Origin: Bathynomus jamesi
Taxonomy: Eukaryota > Arthropoda > Malacostraca > Isopoda > Cirolanidae
DNA: 64,000 nt
Assembly (NCBI GenBank): GCA_023014485.1
Contig: JAJOZX010005609.1
Span: forward strand, 227,001 to 291,000
Direction: 5' to 3'
Shown: piece after piece, positions 20,869 through 32,459 of the stretch
Layout: each line of letters begins with the position of its first letter
Numbering within the stretch: the stretch's first letter is position 1
The notes under the pieces: model-generated
Database searches by the model: none
Told to the model about the DNA's origin: nothing
Seen by the model: only the letters and a program-made list of their open reading frames with translations
Program-made: the position numbers and the translations under genes

Positions 20869-21415
20869 AAATATGATTTTATATTGGCTAGTACTATAAA
20901 GATATTTACTATTAGTCCGGGCCCCCTTGACCCCCCCCCCTTGGTCGCCCAGTAAAATTAGCTTAAACAATACGCTGGGAAGGGTAGTCTAGTGGGAGGC
21001 ACCAAACAGACATACTCCGAGTGTTTTATTTGATCAACATTTTTTTATATAGCATACGCTTCACCCACCATACTGTGAGGTAGCAACAGGAAACAGGCTT
21101 CCTGTTCCGATGCGTGAGCTGAAAGGTATTAAAAACTCACACTCCCCTAAGGGGATGATCCACATTTAAATTATATTATAATGCATACATAGGCCCTAGT
21201 TTTCAATGGTGTAGTAGTGATAGTTGCAGTGACAAAGAAATATATTTTTCTAAAGACATAATAAAGAAAACATGAAAATAATATAATTACTAATAAAATA
21301 GTTATCAAATTCTGTGCATTTCAACTGTGATAAGCATGTAATACAGTATAATGCGATACTTACTGTAATACAGTATACTACACAGTTATAATACAGTACA
21401 ATTGAACCTAAAATA
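20869..21415. other. no gene
   Basis: AT-rich sequence with a homopolymer C tract near 20932. No coding signal or repeat family that I recognise. Confidence 0.5.
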
Positions 21416-21431
21416 CAGGGTGTCCATAAAG

Positions 21432-22223
21432 CAGTGGTGGGCACCGTTAACCAAAAAGTTAACTTCGATAACGATAATCCGTTAACCCCCAATTTTTAAC
21501 TCCGATAACGATAATCCGATAATTTTACTACAAAGTTAACGGAAGTTAACGATAATCCGTTAACGATAACTATTTCTTTACTAACATTTAAAAAAATCAA
21601 GGAAAAAGCTTTAAAACCCATAGAAAATGTTTATTTATGCAAATCCAACAATAAATAGGTATTTAACTGTATTTTTATCAAGTTTTGCAACTTTTTTGCT
21701 TAATAACTTTTTTTTTATTTTTAATAAAAAATGTACTGATTACATGTTTTGAAACCCTTGTAACCACTAACCATTAACTAAATTTTAATTTACCAGAGAA
21801 TTATTATGGCGGGAACTGAAAGGTAAAATTAAATTTTAGGCACATTTATTAAAGACTATGACACAATGTGCTGGTTGCCCTTCAGAAAGACCAACTTCTC
21901 AAAGTTAGGCCCAACTGCCAGTCTTGACCTCTTGGGCCTCAGGATGTCCTTGCCGAGAGAGAAGAGCCGTTCCACTGCGGCAGAGGACGGAATTGGCAGA
22001 CTGAAGTTATGGCGGTTTGAATTCATTCGCGGAGCGGTGATCTTCCGTGAATGACTCCTCGCAGTTAACGTGTTAACGGACTTTAACAGACTAAATATCG
22101 AGTTATCGGAAGTTAACTGGTCCGATAACGATAAATGGAAATTAACTTTCGTTAATAGTCCGTTAAAAAAGTTAACTTCGTTAATTAACTGTTATCGGAT
22201 TAACGCTTTAGTGCCCAACACTG
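21432..22223 (-). mobile_element. hAT element, internally deleted
   Basis: 792 bp, starts CAGTGGTGGGCACCGTTAAC and ends (read inward) CAGTGTTGGGCACTAAAGCG. Its 8 bp target duplication CCATAAAG is exact (21424-21431 and 22224-22231). Subterminal regions are rich in GTTAACGATAATCCG-type repeats on both sides. It contains only the end of a transposase gene on the minus strand. Confidence 0.9.
21856..22052 (-). pseudogene. hAT transposase C-terminal dimerisation domain
   Basis: The complement reads LPIPSSAAVERLFSLGKDIL, then RPKRSRLAVGPNFEKLVFLK and GNQHIVS before a stop at 21856. The SSAxxERLFS block followed by a basic stretch and F-E-K-L-V-F-L-K is the conserved hAT family dimerisation domain. 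The rest of the transposase is deleted. Confidence 0.85.
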
Positions 22224-22444
22224 CCATAAAGTCACGCGTCATAGGAACATAAGCAATGTTTATTTATTTATGTCTCCATCAGCCCAAATATGTTGAGGAA
22301 CATTCAAAGAAACCTGCCTTTTCATTTACAAACATTTTTTGAGATTGGTGGGAATCATTCCGAACAAATAAATAAAACAAAATAAATAAATAATACAAAA
22401 TAAATGTATTCTCCTATGATGTGTGATTTTACGGACACCCTGTA

Positions 22445-22934
22445 CATGTAATATGTTTAGTAATAATGTATTTTATGTTCCTATTGTATTATAACAGACA
22501 TTTCACAAGTAATGGAATATTATATATACCTAATTAAATTATCATGATCTGGGTGTCAATTGTCGGACAAAACGTTCACAAGTTTCATTCGTCCTTTGTG
22601 GATCTAGCCTACAGGGAGCACGTGCCCTCTAGGCCTCTCCTGGATCCGCCCATGGGTAAGGAAGAAAAGAAAAGGTAGAAAATAAAGCACACACACGTTC
22701 ATTTACACCGCATCCTAGTGGATAAGCACCTTACCCTTCAACATGGCTAAATTCGACACCTGTGGCGTTTCATACGCCATGTGTGATGGTGCTTCCAGGC
22801 TTTGTCAGATATAAAAGGGACAGTCCCGAATTTACATACCTTTCATAAACCTCCTCCATTCCAGCCGACTTTCATCCACTTCTCGTGCATTACGCGTATC
22901 AAGTTCACGCTTCCTCACGCAATCATTCACTATC
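22445..22934. other. no gene recognised
   Basis: AT-rich at first, then (22560-22930) a more GC-balanced stretch with TATAAAAG at 22811. It could be unrecognised repeat sequence. No open frame of note. Confidence 0.4.
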
Positions 22935-24080
22935 AGTTAGGAATGCTAAGCGTAATTTAGAGATACTTATAGCTGCGGATAGTAAACATAATCCAAAAAA
23001 GTTTTTTGAATACGTTAATAATTGTAAGCCGATAAAAGATAACATAGGCCTCTAGTGGATGTTAATGGCGCTTTGGCTTCTGACGCTCAGGCGATGGCGG
23101 GTATTTTCAATAACTTTTTTGCGACAGTTTTTACCGTAGAAGACGTAAATAATGTCCCCGACGTGGACGATATCATTCCATTTAGTAGCGAGACTATTTT
23201 GGATGAAATAACTGTTTACGAGGGTGAGATTGCGCATTATATCGATAGGCTAAAAGTTAGCAAGGCTCCAGGCCCTGACGCTTTTTATCCCAGACATTTG
23301 AAAAATTTGAAAAACGTTATCGTAGGCCCCTTAACGAAGATTTTAATCAGTCACTCGAAACGGGGATTATTCCTGAAGACTTCAAATTAGCTAACGTCAC
23401 ACCTATTTTTAAAAAAGGCGACCGCGCAGTAGCTAGCAATTATAGGCCCATTAGCTTAACGTCAATTGTCGGTAAACTTTTGGAATCTGTAGTTAGGGAT
23501 CGTATCATCGATCACTTAGAAAGTAGAGATTTGATTAATAGTAGTCAGCATGGGTTTCGACGCCATAGGTCTTGTTTAACTAATTTGTTAGAATTTTATA
23601 ACGAAATGTGAGCGAATACGATAGGCATGGAGCGGCTGACGTTATTTATTTAGATTTTAAAAAGGCGTTCGATACAGTTCCGCATAGGAGACTAATTGCG
23701 AAGGTCAAAGCGCACAGTATACGCGGTCAGGTAGCTAACTGGTTAGAAGAATGGCTTCGTGCTAGGAGACAGAGGGTCGTAGTTAATGGTAGTGAATCGG
23801 GGTGGTTAGATGTAGGTAGCGGTGTCCCACAGGGTTCAGTGTTAGGTCCATTGCTATTCGTAATTTACATTAACGACATAGATGTAGGATTGACTAGTAA
23901 CGTGTCAAAATTCGCGGACGATACTAAAATATGCGGTAAGGTTGTTAACGAGGACGATAGTAATAGGCTCCAAGACGATGTAAATAGGATTATGGAGTGG
24001 ACAGATAAGTGGCAGATGCAATTTAACGTAGACAAATGTAAAGTTTTGCATATAGGTTCTCGCAACAATAATTCCACGTA
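22935..24080 (+). pseudogene. LINE A copy 2, reverse transcriptase first part
   Basis: A 5'-truncated LINE A copy starting within the linker before RT (GTTAGGAATGCTAAGCGTAA matches 3332). RT motifs: KAPGPDAFYPRHLKNL, NYRPISLTSIVGKLLE, QHGFRRHRSCLTNLLEF, YLDFKKAFDTVPHRRL, GVPQGSVLGPLLFVIYIND and FADDTK (~23915). Frameshifts near 23345 and 23605. It reads up to NNNSTY at 24080, where the Tc1-like element has inserted at TA. The remaining part is at 28672-29896. Confidence 0.9.
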
Positions 24081-24454
24081 CAGTGCTTACAAGAAGTCTC
24101 GCGCCTCTGTCTTGTCCTAAGCTAGTCTGTTAGGTATAAAATGGGCGGTCCTTATGGCAGCGGAGGTGTGTTCGGATTGGTGCACATAATTGCTCTAACC
24201 CCATCAATGACGTCCACATTATCATTGTATTGATCACTCTATCTATTTATATATACTGTAGAGACATACTGTATATAGATATATATAGAGCATGCAGGGG
24301 ATAACGTGTCTCAGTCCCAGTTATGGTAGTTGTCTTACAATTAACAGTCCCAAGTGCAAGTTACGTTAACACCTCCACATAAACTACCCTGGACTAAAAT
24401 AACATACGTGAGGCCCTTACCGACAAACCATTTAAAAGGTGTGATTTAAAAGCT

Positions 24455-24519
24455 CTGTCTCTCTCTCTCTGTGTGTGTGTGTCTCTCTCTCTGTCTCTCT
24501 CTCTGTCTCTGTCTCTCTC

Positions 24520-24560
<41 letters not shown>
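24455..24560. repeat. (CT)n/(GT)n microsatellite
   Basis: About 105 bp of TCTC and GTGT repeats. A second pure (CT)n tract is at 25650-25717, on the other side of the LINE B fragment. The LINE therefore seems to have inserted into a CT tract. Confidence 0.9.
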
Positions 24561-24563
<3 letters not shown>

Positions 24564-25648
24564 GTGTGCTAATTAGCAGCGACCTTAAGTTTACGAAACA
24601 GTGTGTAGAGGTGGAAAAGAAAGCCCAGAAACTATTGGGTTATATCAGGAGGCAATTTCAGTTTCGGAACAAGGAGATTGTGCTCTCACTGTACAAGTCC
24701 CTTGTTCGGCCGCACCTGGAGTATGCTGTGCAGTTCTGGTCGCCCACCCTCAGGAAAGATATTGAGAAGCTGGAGCGAGTGCAGGCGAGGGCCACAAAGT
24801 TAATCCCTTCCGTTAGGCATATGGGCTACAATCGACGGTTACACGCCCTGAACTTGTTTTCGCTTGAAACTCGGAGGCTGCGCGGTCAACTGATCGAGGT
24901 TTTCAAGCTCTTACGCGGGTTCAACGATGTCGATTTTAGAAGTATGTTTAGTTTAAATGATAACCCAACTCGCAACAATGGTTGGAAGTTGGATTTGAAA
25001 CGGTTTAGGACTAGTGTGTGTGGGAATTACTTTACGTATAAGATCTGTGACACATGGAACAGGTTACCTTCGGAAGTTGTGAACAGTTCCTCTGTGGATC
25101 AGTTCAAGAAAAGGGTAGACGAAATCTTGCACACTATTTGAGTGTGTAAAGACATTTAGGACCTCAGTCTGCGGAAATTTCTTTTCCTATGAAATAGTTA
25201 ATATCTGGAACCAACTTCCCTCAGAGGTTGTTTCCAGCCAAAGTGTAAATGTGTTTAAAAATAGGCTAGACAAAGTACTGAATACTCTCATAGTTTAAGA
25301 CTAAAACATAAGAAAACTCTGCAGGAGTTCGCTTGCACGGTGTCTCTGTGAGCAAGCTAAATATAGAGCTATTTATATATTCTCCACTTTCCTGTAAAAT
25401 TTCCTTGGCTACTTTTCCAGGGTCAAGGTATTTTCTTCAACCTTTTTCCGTACCTGCCTCTGGCAGGGAGGGAGCGGAGGGTGGGGAGAGAGCCTTCTAC
25501 TTTTTCCATCCAGTTTTCTACTACTGCTAGGATAGTTGAAAGAAAATAAACTTTTACAAAATTTTCCCTGGCACCCGTTGCCATTGGTACCTCCTCGGTA
25601 TGGGCCGCAAGGCCTTTTGAGGTACTTCTTTTCCTTGTAACTCCTTGT

Positions 25649-25650
<2 letters not shown>
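24561..25650 (+). mobile_element. LINE B 3' fragment (CR1 type)
   Basis: 5'-truncated at LGVLISSDLKFTKQCVEVEK, it encodes the last ~190 codons of the LINE B pol frame: VEKKAQKLLGYI, LYKSLVRPHLEYAVQFWSPT, LERVQARATKLIPSVRHMGY, ETRRLRGQLIEVFKLLRGF and CDTWNRLPSEVV, ending in a stop at 25141. It is about 95% like the full copy at 45170-45750 by eye but open throughout. The LINE B 3' end (TTTTCCCTGGCACCCGTTGC to CCTTGTAACTC) follows only at 25556-25650, after ~415 bp of another LINE. Confidence 0.9.
25142..25554 (+). mobile_element. related LINE 3' end inside LINE B
   Basis: Directly after the LINE B stop comes a second, diverged C-terminus of the same kind: SVCGNFFSYEIVNIWNQLPS, EVVSSQSVNVFKNRLDKVL and NTLIV then stop at ~25300, and its own 3' region. 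LINE B sequence resumes at 25555. Either a 5'-truncated relative inserted here or a template switch during reverse transcription joined the two. Confidence 0.65.
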
Positions 25651-25720
<70 letters not shown>

Positions 25721-26667
25721 CACACCGCATGGCAATGTATCCATTACTCTGGTAGGATTCAATTCCATTCCTAGTGTCAGAGATACTTAAATTCATGTGT
25801 GTATTATGCCATATGATGTGCGTAATAAATAATCATTTTTAAATAGTTGGAGCGTTCAAGGTCATCTGTAATAATCTATAGACTACCTCTCAAGCCCACT
25901 CTCAACACTTAGATTCCCCTAAGACACAGGCGTCTTCAAGTAACATGAATGCGTAGAGATCTAAGGTGTTAGAGTCCATATTATATAATTTATGTGCTAG
26001 GTTTAAGAACGCTGGCATTGAAGGATGGAAGGAAGGGACAGTAAAAGCGATAATAGGTTTAATGAAGGAAGTGGAATGAGGATGGAGGTAAGCGTTGCTA
26101 TGTCGAAGGAAACGAGGTTGGGTGGGGAATTACGAAGGGAGGAGGAAATGCTAAACACAAACTCAAATATTTATTTTAATGCCCTAGACCTAGAAAGACA
26201 AAGAGCAAAATACCTTAAACTAACAATGAATTGACAGAAACAGAAGAGTCTGGTCTTAGACGCACCGATAGGTTTAATGTATGTGGCTAGAGGCCGCCAC
26301 TCAGAATTACCACTACTACCTAAGTCATAATAAAGTTATTTACTATGACAGAGTAGTCATGACTAGTTATGGAAATAAAATATGATTATACTGTTGATGG
26401 CTGACTATATTCAGTTGGGATGTAAACTATTGCTGACAATCTTTGGATCCTTGGCTTTTAAGACGAATTTTTTATGCATATGTTCAACAAAATAGGAAAT
26501 TGGCTGATTATTATTACCATTCGAAGGGTTGGTACCCTTCACAACCGAAATCAATTTCAGAAGGGGTGCATGGTATCCTCATTTCCTTTATCGTCCCAGC
26601 ACGCTTCACATAAGCCATTTACACAAAGATCGAAAGGCCGTCTGTGCACCACGAGACGACCCAGGCA

Positions 26668-27679
26668 ATGCGGGGAGCAATGGTGACATTGCATGAATAT
26701 GGTGTGCCAATAAGAGAAATATCAAGACGACTAGACGTTCATCGAAGCACTGTGGAAAGGTGGATTCATCGGTATGAAGCAGAAAACTCAATCGCTACTT
26801 TGCCGAGGTCTGGTCCTCCGCGTTCAACATCTCAAGAGGAAGATGCTGCGATTGTTAATCATGCCAGAGAGCATCCGTTTGTTCCAGCGACGCATATTTA
26901 CAGACACCTGAACCTTCGTTGTAGCGCAAATACAGTGAACAACAGACTTCACGAGGCAGGGTATTTTTCTCGCCGTCCAGTTATAAAACCTGCATTGACG
27001 ATTGAGCATAAAGAGGCGCGGATGGGATTTGCCTTGCAATACTTGCCGCAGGAGGAAGAATTCTGGAGAAAAGTTGTGTACTGTGACGAAAAAACATTTT
27101 CAACAGATAGTCATGGTTCCCTGCATTGTTGGAGGCAGCGCGGAAAACGCTATGAAGAAGGAAATGTTTTCCCGAGCAAACGTAGTGGTCACATCAATCT
27201 CGGTATGTGGGGCTGGATGTCTGGCTATGGTGTCGGAGAATTGACTCAAGTAGATGGACGCTTTACTGGACAGCAATATTGTCAGATACTGGAAGAGGTG
27301 CTGCTACCCAGTGTTCGTGCGTATCTGGTTCCAGCACCGGAACCATTTTACTTAATGGAAGATAACAGTCCCATTCATAGGAGTAACGTTGTGAGAGCGT
27401 GGTACGAAGGTCACCAGAGATTATTAATCTAATTCTGCCACCACGTTCTCCTGATTTGAATCCGATTGAAAACCTTTGGGCAATAATGATTAACGAATGG
27501 GAGCAACGCATGAAAGAACATTTGAAGCACTTTTAGCTCACACGAGGAATAGTTGGGAGAGCTTACGCCGAACACCAAACATTCCCTACAATCTGGCTCT
27601 TCTATGCCGCAACGATTGCAAGAAATTATTGATGCTGGAGGAAACTATACGAAATACTGATGTTAAAGCCATGACGTAA
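26668..27679 (+). pseudogene. Tc1-like transposase, one frameshift
   Basis: First ATG of the frame is 26668 (MRGAMVTLHEYGVPIREISR); a few upstream residues in frame hint that the original start was earlier. A paired helix-turn-helix follows (LDVHRSTVERWIHRYEAE; ANTVNNRLHEAGYFSRRP). The DDE domain has VYCDEKTFSTD (first Asp), INLGMWGWM, and YLMEDNSPIHRSNVV (second Asp). After a frameshift near 27415 it reads ILPPRSPDLNPIENLWAIM (Glu of the DD34E triad) and a C-terminal tail ending at 27679. All three catalytic residues are kept, so the copy seems fairly young. It lies in the middle of the long-inverted-repeat element. Confidence 0.9.
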
Positions 27680-28671
27680 ATGTGTATCGAATATATATTT
27701 ATGTTAATATAGAATTTTATTATATTTTTATGTTTGACATCTATAAAAGTATATATTGTGACCATGAAAGAACTTTACTTATCCTTAGTTAGAATCTTTT
27801 CTTGCAATGTCTACGCTCGTGAGATGATAATATATGCATTGTTGAAACAAACTATGAGAAGGTAATAGTTTCAGAAAAAAAAAAAACTGGCAACATCGAG
27901 GTCATCACATGTTTATGGGAATTGTCATAGGATGTGCTACAATAAACGCTTTTATACTACTATATACAGTATACTATATTATGTAATAATTACGATAACA
28001 AATCAAATGCAAATTTCTCTGATTCACGGCCAACCAGTCTTGCTTTAGACTAATGACTTTCATAAGATGGACTAGGTTTAACATAGTTCGTTTAATAGGT
28101 TACCACTTAAAACAATGGATAAACTATCTATTAGTGAGACGACCGTGACTTCCTCGAAATGCGAGCGCGTGAGAGGTTCACTGAGGAATTTGGTCATTAG
28201 ATTCTTCACGTAGGATATATGTATATCACAAACAACAATATTGACAACAATTCCCAACAATTACTTAATATCAATAATTGCATTTGAGCAAATAATTTAG
28301 ACCTGCGTCAAAATAACTTAGGTATCATGCCATGATTTGGGATATTTGCCGAATTAGTCGTTCTCTATAGTCTACACTCTACAGTATATATTGAGACGGT
28401 ATAATGTAATGCCCAGCTAATATTATGATGACTAGGATTGCTCCATAACCATCCCAACATCCCGAAACTTGCTCCATTCTGCTTCTTAATCATTTGTATT
28501 TTAAACACTAAAATGTAGCATAAGTGACGTAATAATAGACGTTATTGATTGTGTTAGAGCAGTTATGTGCACCAATCCGAACACACCTCCGCTGTCATAA
28601 GGACCACCCATTTTATACCTAACAGACTAGCTTGGGACGAGACAGAAGCGTGAGACTTCTTGTAAGCACTG

Positions 28672-29896
28672 TACACGATGGATGATAGGGAGTTAGCGAG
28701 CGTTGACGAGGAAGTAGATTTAGGAGTACGCGTATCTAAGGATTTAAAAGTTAGGAACCAGTGCCTGGAGTCTTGCGCAAAAGCTAATAGGATGTTAGGC
28801 TTCATAGCGCGTAATTTCGAATTTAAATCGAAGGATATTATATTGCCCCTTTACAAGTCCCTAGTCAGGCCTCATTTAGAATATGCCGTTCAGTTTTGGT
28901 GCCCGTACTTGCGTGAGGATATTGATAGGTTAGAAAGGGTTCAACGTCGTGCCACGAAACTAATTCCGTCATTGCGCAACAAGCCTTATGAAGATAGAAT
29001 TAAAGAGTTAGATCTGTATTCACTCGAAACTAGGAGATTAAGGGGGGAGCTTACTGAAGTTTTCAAAATCGTTAATAACATCGATAATGTAAATTTTGAC
29101 AAATTGTTCACTTTCGTTAATAGTAATACTCGTAATAACGGATTTAAGTTGCGTGGCAGACGTTTCATTACTAATATCGCAAAAACTTCTTTATGTTTAA
29201 AGTAATTGATAAATGGAATAAACTTCCCGCGTCCGTCGTGAACTCTACCAGCGTTAATGTGTTTAAGAACCGTCTTGACAGACATTTTAAAAATATTAAC
29301 GTTTTTTAAAATAAAAAAAAAACAATTAGCAACAGGAGCTCTGGGGGGGGGGGTCGAGGATGAGTCTGTTGACGATTAATGCCAGCTTGTGACATGCCAG
29401 CGTGTGATGCTAGAAATAAAATAAAAAAATAAAAAATTAGACTAACACGAACGTAGATGTAGCTCGTATCGTAAACTATCCCACGTTTTGTTTAACTTTA
29501 CCTACTTCTTTTTTTTTTCTTATCCTCTCCTTACTTTGCATGTCTATAACTCTCTTTTCTTGCATGTTTGTAGTTTGCATTGTATAACAGTGAGTTAAGA
29601 CTGTGTTTGCATGGTTTGTAAGCGTTCTTATTTTACTTCTTTTCATCTTTCACCCCTCTCCTATTTTCTCCGACTATTTTTCTGACTTGTCGGCAGTGGC
29701 CGGCGGATGATGATGGTGAGTCTTTTTTCTCTTTTTCTGAATGAATGTTAACCCACGAGTGATAGGTGTTCCTCCTTACTTGGCCCCTTATTCTCTTCTC
29801 TTCTCTTAACCCCCTACTCTTTCCGTTCTCTCGGGCTAGCCTTAAAGTGGATCTTAAGGTCTTTGTTAGCCTTAGCTTCTGTAGATCTGTAGATGT
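28672..29896 (+). pseudogene. LINE A copy 2, C-terminus and 3' region
   Basis: Resumes after the Tc1-like insertion with MDDRELASVDEEVDLGVRV, NRMLGFIARNFEFKSKDI, LYKSLVRPHLEYAVQFWCPY, LERVQRRATKLIPSLRNKP and ETRRLRGELTEVFKIVNNID; frameshift near 29185. The 3' untranslated region (29250-29896) matches 18550-19163 and ends at GATCTGTAGAT. It is open over most of its coding length, unlike copy 1. Confidence 0.9.
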
Positions 29897-29899
29897 CTA

Positions 29900-31889
29900 T
29901 CCATATTCTTCCCGCCTTCCTTTCCTCTCTCTACCTTCGCAAACACTCTTATACACTCTTTTCATAACTCTGTCATCGTCCATTCATTCAACATGTTCAA
30001 ACCACCTTAACACACTTTCCTGAAATTTCACTTCCACTGACTTCTAAACACATCTTTCCAGAACCACCCGATTTCTTGCTCTATCAATCCGACGCACGCC
30101 ACACATACTCCTCAAGTTATCTGTCTCAACTTCTCCCCTTCATGCCATGTCAGTGTTTCACACCCATACAAAATAGTTGGTACTAACACACCTTCATGTA
30201 AACATCTCGCAGCATCTTTAACCAGTCTCCACTTTCTCACAACCGCTTTTAGCAACCCTGTTACCTTTCTTTCTTGATTCACTCTACTGTTAACTTCATC
30301 CGCACCTCTCAACTTTTGTTCATAATACGAGTACATCACAAATATTTAATTCTACCACTTCTATTGTTTTACTTTCACCATCACATGGCAGTCCAAATTT
30401 CCCTCCATCTCTCTCTCTCCATAGTCAATAGCTTGCTTTTATCCACATTCACTTTTAACAGTCTTTTCTCACCCTCCACCACAAAACTCTTAACAGCCTC
30501 TTACATATCACACTCACTCTCAGCAAATAGCACAGCATTATCCGCATGCAACAGATTCGACAGGCCCCACCTACAGTATTCCCATCACACACCAGATTCA
30601 TTCCTCTTTCTAGCAGTTACACTTTCACTTCTCCTATCACTCCATCCATAAACAGATTGAAAACCCACGGAGACATCACACATCTTTGACGTACACCAAC
30701 ATTTATAACAAACCATTCACTCAGTGCTTTATTTACTACCACACATGCACTACTTCCATCATAGAAACTTTTCACCGCACCGTCTGCCACCAACCCCAAG
30801 ACCTGCCACAAAACTTCTCTATTTACTCTATCGTACGCTTTCTCACGATCCATAAAAGCCATGTATACATGTATACCTTGCCATCCCTTTCACATGCTTT
30901 CTCAATCACTTGTTTCACTGCGAACACTTGATCCACACAGCCTCTTCCACCTCGGAACCCTCCTTGCTCACCGCTCATCAAACATTCTGTAATACCACGA
31001 ACTCGTCCTCTCACTATACTACCATACACCTTCACCACTACACTCAACAGACTTATACTTCTGTAGTGCTTACAGTCGTTTCACCTTTCATTTTGTACAA
31101 TGTAACGATTATTACTTTCTTCCAGTCTTCATGTACACTCCCATTTGTCCATGCACTCTGACACATGCACCACAACTATTCTTGCCCTTTCAAACCCCCA
31201 TATTTAATCATTTCCCCATATATCCCATCCTGCCACTTTTCCATTTTCCAGCTTGCAAACCGCTGCCTTCACTTCACCCATGTCTGTGTTCTCAGACATT
31301 CTGTCACATGTACTCCTCACATCGCCAAATCCCATCATATATACAGTATATTTGCACTCCTGTCATCTCTTCCACCCATCAAACCATTGAAATATTCCCT
31401 CTACTTATTCTGTAGATCCGCATCCGCTGTGAGCGTTCTTCAGTTTTCATCCCTTACTCTCAAACTTTCTTTCTTAGTTTCATTTCTGCACTTCCGCACT
31501 TTTTTCCAGAGTAACTTTCTATTTTCCAGATAATTCCCATTTATCCTCCTTCCAAACTCACTACTTACTCCCTGTTTCTTCTGCCGTACTTGTCTCTTCA
31601 CACTTCTCTTGCTCTCCTCGTACACCCTCTTTCCTCTTCGACTTTCTTCTCTATCACAATTACCTTTGCGCACACAACAACAATTTCCTCCTTTTATCCT
31701 CAACTGCTGACGCAACTAGGCATCCCACTAAGATGTTGCTGTCTTCTTTGCACCTGTCTTAGCAACCCCTCACACACTCTTTGTATTCCTAATCAGGCAT
31801 TCTTTATACACATTCCACATCTCACTCATATCCATTTGATTATCCGCTACCTCTTACCATTAACATTTCCACTTTAATTCTTTCGTGGG
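29900..31889 (-). pseudogene. LINE C reverse transcriptase
   Basis: Minus-strand segments in order: a basic linker (EFGRRINGNYLENRKLLWKK, ~31570), RT core block LSVVVKVYGSIVRGRVRGIT (31047), SGEQGGFRGGRGCVDQVFAV, AFMDREKAYDRVNREVLWQV (30860) with catalytic Asp, NVGVRQRCVMSPWVFNLFMD (30700), and after the expected site of the second catalytic block the C-terminal ADEVNSRVNQERKVTGLL, GVLVPTILYGCETLTW (30160). The ADD block falls in a poorly preserved stretch around 30540 and is not readable in one frame. Several frameshifts and stops. Confidence 0.75.
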
Positions 31890-32054
31890 CAGTGATGGAA
31901 ATAGGGGGACACGCGGGTACACGGCGTGTACCTACTTCTTAATTTGCAGTTGTAACTAATGAAGCGTCAGTAATAGTAGGACGAAAATTAGGGGTCGCAA
32001 AACTATTTCTTGATGACATATATGTGATCATTATATATATATATATATATATAT

Positions 32055-32096
<42 letters not shown>

Positions 32097-32112
32097 TGTG
32101 TGTGTGTGTGTG

Positions 32113-32147
<35 letters not shown>

Positions 32148-32195
32148 CCTTTTCCCAAGCGTGTACCTAGTTCCTAAAACCCATTTCCATCACTG
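31890..32195. mobile_element. hAT-type MITE holding AT/GT microsatellite
   Basis: 306 bp; ends CAGTGATGGAAATAGG and, read inward from the right, CAGTGATGGAAATGGGTTTT. The 8 bp duplication is TTCGTGGG (31882-31889) and TTCGTGGC (32196-32203), one mismatch. A (TA)n then (GT)n tract (32034-32140) fills its middle. It interrupts LINE C. Confidence 0.8.
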
Positions 32196-32459
32196 TTCGT
32201 GGCCCACCTTTCTTCGACTCTCCAGTCTCCACACAACCTCATTTTATGCAAACCCCGACTCATACTTCACACTACACGTGTGTCACATACCTCTTTCATG
32301 TATACTCCTTTTCACAAGCGCATAATCTATTATATAAGGTTGTAACATATATTCTGCTCGATTTTTTAGTTCATTCAGAACAAAAATTAAAGGACTTATA
32401 AGGACAAATTTGCTCGAATTTTAGTTTATTCACAACAAAAATTAAATGACAATGACAAA

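Larger units (their letters stand above)
21416..22442. mobile_element. mariner-type MITE carrying a hAT insertion
   Basis: Left end CAGGGTGTCCATAAAG then, after the hAT, TCACGCGTCATAGGA. Right end read inward is CAGGGTGTCCGTAAAATCAC and ATCATAGGAG. TA dinucleotides flank both sides (21414-21415 and 22443-22444). Without the hAT it is ~227 bp and noncoding. Its ends resemble those of the mariner remnant at 1-392, so it may be a derivative of that family. Confidence 0.8.
24081..28671 (+). mobile_element. Tc1-like element with long inverted repeats
   Basis: Bounded by inverted repeats of about 119 bp (24081-24199 and 28553-28671), possibly extending to ~145 bp. Both start CAGTGCTTACAAGAAGTCTC and share GTTAGGTATAAAATGGG and GGTGTGTTCGGATTGGTGCA. 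TA duplicates flank it (24079-24080 and 28672-28673), and joining the flanks restores LINE A coding sequence as seen intact at 4476. A Tc1-type transposase lies inside. At 4.6 kb it is long for Tc1, because a LINE B fragment with its CT tract sits within it and ~1 kb on each side of the transposase is unexplained. Confidence 0.85.

Noticed and set aside
25554..25796. Arg-Glu repeat peptides over the CT tract
   Set aside because: They are translations of a pure (CT)n microsatellite on the minus strand, not genes.
30274..31877. Several Ser/His/Pro-rich plus-strand frames
   Set aside because: They are the antisense of the minus-strand LINE C reverse transcriptase.
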